This document shows positions 7,544 through 11,338 of a DNA stretch of 11,338 bases, piece by piece. A program made the translations under genes and the position numbers. The stretch's first letter is position 1; each line of letters begins with the position of its first letter. The stretch is from JAJPJX01 sp964568355 (GTDB taxonomy: Bacteria; Acidobacteriota; Terriglobia; Bryobacterales; Bryobacteraceae), in NCBI GenBank assembly GCA_964568355.1, contig CAZMRK010000480.1, forward strand, positions 1 through 11,338. The letters run 5' to 3'. The notes beneath the pieces were generated by a model. The model was given only the letters and a program-made list of their open reading frames with translations. It searched no databases and was not told where the DNA came from.

Positions 7544-7834
7544 AACGGCGATCACAGCTCCATCGAATTTTTTTCGCCGCCTCTTTTCACGGACTTACCG
7601 GCGCGCAGCCCATAGCCCCGCCCGGCCCGCGCGCTACTCTGTGGATGAAAGCGTTGCTCGCTCGCCGAGATGCAACCGTCGGGGAATGGTGCAGGCGCCC
7701 AACCTAGGGGGCTCAAAGTCCTGATCCAACACCGTTCAACGTCCCAGGCGAACTGCGATCTCCTCCGGCCCCCAAAAAGCCGGCGGGAGAAGGGATCGAT
7801 CCCCAAAAGCAGGACGGGCGCAAGCCCGTTCCGC
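7544..7834. other. Intergenic stretch without a supported gene
   Basis: Between the convergent first hydrolase and the oxidoreductase. A 7-base T-run at 7568-7574 follows a weak 4-bp CGAT/ATCG stem and could be a poor terminator for the hydrolase. The only other structure is the pair of hairpins at 7766-7784 (CCGGC/GCCGG with an A-rich loop) and 7812-7831. No reading frame looks coding. Confidence 0.5.
7812..7831. terminator. GCAA-loop hairpin after the oxidoreductase, possible terminator
   Basis: ACGGGC-GCAA-GCCCGT (7814-7829) is a perfect 6-bp stem with a GNRA-type loop on the plus strand, extendable by two more pairs including one G-T. It starts a few bases past the oxidoreductase stop codon on the minus strand. 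There is no T-run, so termination is not assured; it also fits the class of short intergenic palindromes seen elsewhere in the window. Confidence 0.35.
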
Positions 7835-8851
7835 TCAACGTAGCCGCATCGGCTTCCCACCGGCCTCTTTGCTTCGCTGGGCCGCATCCAGAAACGCGAA
7901 AATCTCCAGCGTTTCTTCCGGGGAGACCGGAGGCTTGCCGCTCTGGAAAAACGCCATGATCTGTTTCACCAGCGGCACATAGCTGTAAGGCACGTTGGGC
8001 GGGCTTTGCACCACCTCTTTCGGCCGGTAGACCACGGCGCCATACTGCCCATAGGGCCGTAGTGCGCGCACAGTGCCGATCCGTCCGTCCTTCCATCGCC
8101 CCACCACCACATCCGTGCCATTGGCGAAATCGCCGCCCGAAATCCGCGTCACCTCTTCCACGCCCGTCCCCATCATCGTGAACAGCATCTCGATCGGATG
8201 AATCGCGTACCATCCCAGTTCCAGGTAGTGGTGCTCTTCGAGCGGTCCCGGCCCCCACACCGTAACGCCCCGCGCATCGGGATACTTCATCGTCGTCGCA
8301 ATCACGCCGAAGCGCAGCCCGGACGTGCTGAACCACGGCACCCCGGCTTCTTTCGCCAGCCGTGCGATCTCGCGCGCATCCTCCAGCGTCGCCGCCAGCG
8401 GCTTATCGATGAACACCGGCTTATGCGCCGCGATCACCGGCTTCACCTGTTGCAGATGAATGCGTCCATCGCCGCTTTCGAGCAGCACCGCGTCCACCTT
8501 GGTGCACAAAGTCGGAATATCCGGAACCATCTCCACGTGCCACTTGGTCCGCAGCTCCTCCGCGTAGCCGTCCACGCGAGTGCGGCTCGAAGGGATATCG
8601 GGGCTGCCGCCCTTGTAAGCCGCCACCACCTTCCCGCCCGGAATATGCTCCGGCGCGCTCTCGTCATTCAACAGCTTCGTAAACACGCTGACGTGCGAAA
8701 TATCGGTCCCGATAATGCCGATCCGCAGATCCGCCGCCATCGCCGTCAAGGCCAGCAAACCCAAAACCGCACACCGCCCCACCGAACCGCGCGCGTAAGC
8801 AAGCGGTCTCCCCATTCCCCATCCCAAATCCATTCCACCAAAAAGTTTCAT
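7835..8851 (-). CDS. Exported Gfo/Idh/MocA-family oxidoreductase
   Basis: As an open frame from the ATG at 8851, 338 residues. A hydrophobic segment (CAVLGLLALTAMA, about 27-39) ending before ADLRIGIIG is a signal peptide, so the enzyme is probably periplasmic. The nucleotide-binding strand-turn reads RIGIIGTDISH (43-53), an atypical GxxGxD/SH form rather than GxGxxG. VFIDKPLA (146-153) supplies the family Lys-Pro motif and GWYAIHPIEML (213-223) the conserved His region. Members use NAD(P) to oxidise or reduce sugars and cyclitols; the substrate is not predictable here. The start is uncertain: ATG 8851, ATG 8833, ATG 8815 and GTG 8782 are all in frame, and residues about 15-23 come from a dispersed repeat (8784-8808). 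GTG 8782 would give a compact signal peptide. It sits between two paralogous secreted hydrolases. Confidence 0.88.
   Translation of the reverse strand: MKLFGGMDLGWGMGRPLAYARGSVGRCAVLGLLALTAMAADLRIGIIGTDISHVSVFTKLLNDESAPEHIPGGKVVAAYKGGSPDIPSSRTRVDGYAEELRTKWHVEMVPDIPTLCTKVDAVLLESGDGRIHLQQVKPVIAAHKPVFIDKPLAATLEDAREIARLAKEAGVPWFSTSGLRFGVIATTMKYPDARGVTVWGPGPLEEHHYLELGWYAIHPIEMLFTMMGTGVEEVTRISGGDFANGTDVVVGRWKDGRIGTVRALRPYGQYGAVVYRPKEVVQSPPNVPYSYVPLVKQIMAFFQSGKPPVSPEETLEIFAFLDAAQRSKEAGGKPMRLR
8784..8808 (+). repeat. Dispersed repeat copy inside the 5' end of the oxidoreductase frame
   Basis: A 25-base stretch ending AAGCGGTC matches 11184-11208 at 18 of 25 positions in the same orientation. On the minus strand it supplies the PLAYARGS residues. 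Such REGAV/ARGSV-encoding repeats are, as I recall, widespread between genes in Acidobacteriota. Confidence 0.55.
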
Positions 8852-8859
8852 GAGCGCTC

Positions 8860-8873
8860 TTGAGTATACTGAA
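8860..8873. promoter_or_regulatory. Palindromic divergent -10 element
   Basis: AGTATACT (8863-8870) is a perfect palindrome, and the surrounding TTGAGTATACTGAA is palindromic except for one pair. It therefore presents TATACT on both strands: 10 bases before ATG 8881 on the plus strand and 11 bases before ATG 8851 on the minus strand. Neither start has a convincing Shine-Dalgarno sequence. No good -35 is seen on the plus strand. It could serve as two overlapping promoters or as a regulator site. Confidence 0.45.
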
Positions 8874-8880
8874 AACCTCC

Positions 8881-11016
8881 ATGCATTTCGGTCTCCGCCT
8901 CCTGCTCCCCTTCTATATTGCCGGCATACTCCTGGCCGCGCCCCCCGAAACCCTGCCCGGCACCTCGCTCTGGAACTTCCCCGCCGACATCGCCACCGAG
9001 CAATACACCGAGATGCGCGATTTCTACGAGCGCCAGATCGCCGAAGCCGCCCGCCTCCGCACCCGCTTCTGGGAGCCCGCCGGCCCCGAGACCATCGAGC
9101 GCAATCGCCGGGAATTTCGCCGCATCACCGGCGCAATCGACACCTTCCTTCCGCCCAAACCGCAATACCAGGTCCTCGGCCACGCCGGAGCCTACCAGGT
9201 CTCGCTCGTCTCCTGGCCCATCCTGCGCCTGGGCAATGAAGGCTCCACCGTCGGCTCCTCCGGCGCCCTGGTGCGGGAATACGGCCTGCTGCTTCTCCCC
9301 GCTGGCGCGGACCGCCGCCCCGCCGTGATCGCCATCCCCGACGCCACCGAGTCCGCCGCCGATCTCGCCTGCAGGTTCGGCCGTGAGCTAGCCCTCTCCG
9401 GCTACGTCGTCTTCGCCCCCTTCTTCACCGAGCGCCGCGCCTTCAGCGAGCCCTGGACCGACGATCGCGCCTGGCTCTTCCGCCTGGCCTATCAGGTCGG
9501 CCACCACCTGATCGGCAGCGAGGTCCAGCAGGTCTCCTCCGCCTTCGACTTCCTCCGCACCCTCCCCGAAGTGGACCCCGCGCGCATCGCCGTCGCCGGT
9601 TCCGGCCAGGGCGGCCTCACCGCGCTCTACGCCGCGGCCCAGGACACCCGCATCGCCGCCGCCGTGGTCGCCGGCTATTTCGACCGCCGCGATCGCGCCT
9701 TCGAAGAGCCCGAGGATCGCACCGTCTGGCAGCACCTGGTGCGCTTTGGCGATGCCGAGATCGCCCGCATGGTCGCGCCGCGTCCGCTCGCCATCGCCGG
9801 AGGCGGTCCGCGCGTGCGCGAAGAGTTCGCCCGGATCCAGCAGCCCTTGGCCACCCTCATCGAGCCGAACGGCGCGCTCAACTGGCTCAAAAGCGTGCTC
9901 CCGGCCCCGGCCGTGACCATGCCGGCAGCCGTCCGCATCCCCATCGATCCCATCCAGGTCGCCGCCATCGCCAATGCCCGGTTCAGCGCCTGGCAGGCGC
10001 GCTACCGTAACCTCGCCCTCGAAGCTTACGCCGGCCGCGACGCCCGCTGGCAGCTCGATACCTCCTCCATCGAGCGCTACCGCGAGACCGTAAAGCCCAA
10101 ACTAGAGGCTTACCTGGATATGCTCGGCCGCTATCCCCCGGCCGATGGTCCGCTCGATGCGCGCAGCGTCAAAGTCTACGACGAGCCTGCCTTCACCGGC
10201 TATCGCCTCTCCGTGCGCCTGTACGACGGCGTGCACGCCTATGGCATCCTGCTGCTGCCCAAAAGCCTGCGTCCAGGCGAGCGGCGCCCGGTGGTCTTCA
10301 CCCAGCACGGCTTCAGCAGCAATCCGGAAGAGGCCCTGGGCATGGTCTCCACGCCCGGAGCAGCCATCTATTCCCGCTTCGGCGCGCGCCTGGCCGAACG
10401 CGGCTATATCGTCTTCGCCCCGCTCATCTACACCCAGAACGGCCCCCGCCGCATGGACCTGGCCCGCCACGCCCACCTCCTCGGAGAAATCCCTCTGGGT
10501 CTCGAAGTGCGGAAGTTCAGCCGGGTGCTCGACTATCTCTCCACTCTCCCCTACGTGGATCCCAAGCGCTTCGCCTTCTACGGCCTCTCCTACGGCGGCT
10601 ACACCGCGCTCTGGGCCGGCCCCGCCGAGCCCCGCTTCCAGGTGGTAATCGCCAGCGGCCACTTCAACGATTGGGACATGAAGACCACCGACCCGACCCT
10701 GGGCACCTCCTTCATCTTCTACAAGGAATCCTTCGACCAGTTCAATTTCGATCTGCTCCGCTCCTTCAACCACTCGGACCTGGCTCAGATGGTGGCGCCC
10801 CGGCCCTTCATGGTCGAAATCGGAGACCAGGACGGAGTCGTCGTGCGCCCCCGCCGCTTCGCCGACCTGGAAATCCAGCGAGTCCTCGACCTCTACCGCC
10901 GCCTGGGAATCCCCGAAAGAGCCGGAGTGGCGGCCTTCCAAGGCCCCCACAAAGTCGACGGAACGAAGACCTTCCCTTTTCTAGACCGCTGGCTCAACTG
11001 GACCCCCGAGCGCTAA
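8881..11016 (+). CDS. Secreted double-domain alpha/beta hydrolase, paralogue of the 5381 gene
   Basis: A 711-residue protein from ATG 8881, which gives a clean signal peptide (MHFGLRLLLPFYIAGILLAA); an in-frame TTG at 8860 would lie before the -10-like hexamer and is rejected. It shares the two-domain plan of the 5381 gene. N-terminal domain (about 130-340): elbow AGSGQGG (239-245) with Gly242 in place of Ser, then VVAGYF and RFGDAEIARMVAPRP. C-terminal domain (about 430-711): oxyanion region TQHGFSS (474-480), elbow YGLSYGG with Ser570, acid candidate Asp651 (GDQDG) and His690 (GPHKVDG). The C-terminal domain should be an active esterase or lipase-like hydrolase; the N-terminal one is probably non-catalytic. 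A helical linker of about 90 residues (350-420) separates them. The two genes share a 20-base identical stretch at the active-site elbow (7121-7140 and 10573-10592). It is divergent from the oxidoreductase. Confidence 0.9.
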   Translation: MHFGLRLLLPFYIAGILLAAPPETLPGTSLWNFPADIATEQYTEMRDFYERQIAEAARLRTRFWEPAGPETIERNRREFRRITGAIDTFLPPKPQYQVLGHAGAYQVSLVSWPILRLGNEGSTVGSSGALVREYGLLLLPAGADRRPAVIAIPDATESAADLACRFGRELALSGYVVFAPFFTERRAFSEPWTDDRAWLFRLAYQVGHHLIGSEVQQVSSAFDFLRTLPEVDPARIAVAGSGQGGLTALYAAAQDTRIAAAVVAGYFDRRDRAFEEPEDRTVWQHLVRFGDAEIARMVAPRPLAIAGGGPRVREEFARIQQPLATLIEPNGALNWLKSVLPAPAVTMPAAVRIPIDPIQVAAIANARFSAWQARYRNLALEAYAGRDARWQLDTSSIERYRETVKPKLEAYLDMLGRYPPADGPLDARSVKVYDEPAFTGYRLSVRLYDGVHAYGILLLPKSLRPGERRPVVFTQHGFSSNPEEALGMVSTPGAAIYSRFGARLAERGYIVFAPLIYTQNGPRRMDLARHAHLLGEIPLGLEVRKFSRVLDYLSTLPYVDPKRFAFYGLSYGGYTALWAGPAEPRFQVVIASGHFNDWDMKTTDPTLGTSFIFYKESFDQFNFDLLRSFNHSDLAQMVAPRPFMVEIGDQDGVVVRPRRFADLEIQRVLDLYRRLGIPERAGVAAFQGPHKVDGTKTFPFLDRWLNWTPER

Positions 11017-11025
11017 CCCTGTGGG

Positions 11026-11063
11026 GCGGACGCCCTCGTCCGCGCCGGACCCCCTGGTCCGGC
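11026..11063. repeat. Two tandem perfect hairpins with CCCT loops
   Basis: GCGGACG-CCCT-CGTCCGC (11026-11043) is directly followed by GCCGGACC-CCCT-GGTCCGGC (11044-11063); the stems are 7 and 8 bp with identical loops and similar sequence. They lie 9 bases after the second hydrolase's stop codon in a convergent gap, so a transcription-stopping or RNA-protecting role is possible, though no T-run follows. Confidence 0.6.
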
Positions 11064-11084
11064 CTCCGCCGGGCCGACAAGGGC

Positions 11085-11137
11085 GTGTCAAGACCGGGGA
11101 CATAGTTGACACTTTGTGCCGGGCACATCATGGACAC
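11085..11137. repeat. Degenerate inverted and direct repeats, possible insertion-sequence end remnant
   Basis: GTGTCAA (11085-11091) is the reverse complement of TTGACAC (11106-11112). GACATAGTTGACAC (11099-11112) recurs 25 bases later as CACATCATGGACAC (11124-11137), and GTGCC-G-GGCAC (11116-11126) is a further small palindrome. Iterated GACAT...GACAC blocks resemble sequences flanking IS481-type transposase genes, but no transposase is present; the identification is tentative. Confidence 0.3.
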
Positions 11138-11138
11138 A

Positions 11139-11208
11139 GCGCCGCGACCGCGAAATTCCCGCCCGAAAAACCGCAAGTTTCCCGCGCCGCGACCGTGAGG
11201 GAGCGGTC
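11139..11208 (+). repeat. One full and one partial copy of the dispersed REGAV-type repeat
   Basis: GCGCCGCGACCG occurs at 11139-11150 and again at 11184-11195. The second copy continues into TGAGGGAGCGGTC (to 11208), which in one frame reads RDREGAV and matches 8784-8808. The first copy diverges after about 15 bases. GACCG/CGGTC at the ends of 11191-11208 can form a small stem. Confidence 0.5.
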
Positions 11209-11222
11209 CCCCGCCGGCACGT

Positions 11223-11338
11223 CTACAACCCCGCCCGATTCGCCGCCACCCGCCCCAAAACCGACCAATCCAACTCCCCCATACCCTGCGCAACAGCGCT
11301 GAGATAGTGATCCCGCAGCAAACTGGCCAGCGGCATGG
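11223..11338 (-). CDS. C-terminus of a 3-hydroxyisobutyrate-dehydrogenase-like NAD(P)-dependent oxidoreductase (partial)
   Basis: Reading the minus strand from the right edge, the last 37 complete codons before TAG (11225-11223) encode MPLASLLRDHYLSAVAQG followed by MGELDWSVLGRVAANRAGL. This is the typical end of the beta-hydroxyacid dehydrogenase family (C-terminal NAD_binding_11-type helical domain: PLxxLLRDHxLxAxAxGxGxLDWSxLxxxAAxxAGL). These enzymes oxidise 3-hydroxyisobutyrate, tartronate semialdehyde relatives or similar hydroxyacids with NAD(P). The start, cofactor motif and catalytic Lys lie beyond the window, so the substrate cannot be assigned. The first Met seen is internal. It converges on the second hydrolase, with the repeat-rich 206-base gap between them. 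Confidence 0.8.
   Translation of the reverse strand, partial: MPLASLLRDHYLSAVAQGMGELDWSVLGRVAANRAGL

Noticed and set aside
5387..7555. 722-residue open frame antisense to the first hydrolase
   Set aside because: Composition is dominated by Gly, Ala, Val, Glu and Asp as expected for the complement of a GC-rich gene; no domain is recognisable, whereas the plus strand has a signal peptide and full hydrolase motifs.
8860..8880. TTG start for the second hydrolase
   Set aside because: It would overlap the -10-like hexamer and adds polar residues before the signal peptide; ATG 8881 gives a standard signal sequence.
10102..10950. 282-residue minus-strand frame inside the second hydrolase
   Set aside because: It is a shadow of the C-terminal catalytic domain, with the same biased composition and no recognisable family.
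11021..11302. Plus-strand 93-residue frame at the right edge
   Set aside because: It runs through tandem hairpins and repeats and is antisense to the recognisable dehydrogenase C-terminus; it is Pro/Arg-rich without a motif.

Overview
The window is a GC-rich, C-wobble-biased stretch that looks like an environmental Acidobacteriota chromosome, most likely of the Solibacteres/Bryobacterales type. The assignment is inferred from gene content: solenoid-repeat proteins with an N-terminal GFxSW module, large secreted alpha/beta hydrolases, a secreted Gfo/Idh/MocA oxidoreductase, short dispersed palindromic repeats between genes, and several start codons lying only a few bases after a -10-like hexamer. 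No search could be run, so the taxonomy is a judgement.

Layout, left half. An ankyrin-repeat protein (1-1368, +) enters from the left edge. It converges across a small hairpin on a small membrane protein (1433-1789, -). A stretch of about 290 bases packed with short hairpins (1841-1993) leads to a leucine-rich-repeat protein (2080-3981, +). The ankyrin and LRR proteins share the same N-terminal GFxSW signature but carry different solenoids. From about 4.0 to 5.3 kb the base composition drops visibly. This patch holds a DUF6680-like membrane-anchored protein (4053-4730, -) divergent from a compact HicB-HicA toxin-antitoxin pair (4895-5330, +), and it looks like a small acquired island.

Layout, right half. 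Two long paralogous secreted proteins (5381-7543, + and 8881-11016, +) are each built of two alpha/beta-hydrolase domains. In both, the C-terminal domain keeps an apparently complete Ser-Asp-His triad, while the N-terminal domain has Gly where the nucleophile Ser should be. Between them, on the opposite strand, lies an exported Gfo/Idh/MocA-family oxidoreductase (7835-8851, -). Its start region faces the second hydrolase over only 29 bases, and a palindromic -10-like element sits in that gap. Together these three genes suggest extracytoplasmic handling of an esterified or carbohydrate-like substrate, which is inference only. The right edge holds tandem hairpins, degenerate repeats resembling an insertion-sequence end, copies of a dispersed repeat, and the C-terminus of a minus-strand 3-hydroxyisobutyrate-dehydrogenase-like gene (11223 to edge).

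Most notable observations: the duplicated hydrolases with a shared Ser-to-Gly change, the common N-terminal module attached to two kinds of solenoid repeat, the shared palindromic promoter, and a dispersed repeat that encodes part of the predicted N-terminus of the oxidoreductase. I found no CRISPR array, tRNA, rRNA or complete transposase.
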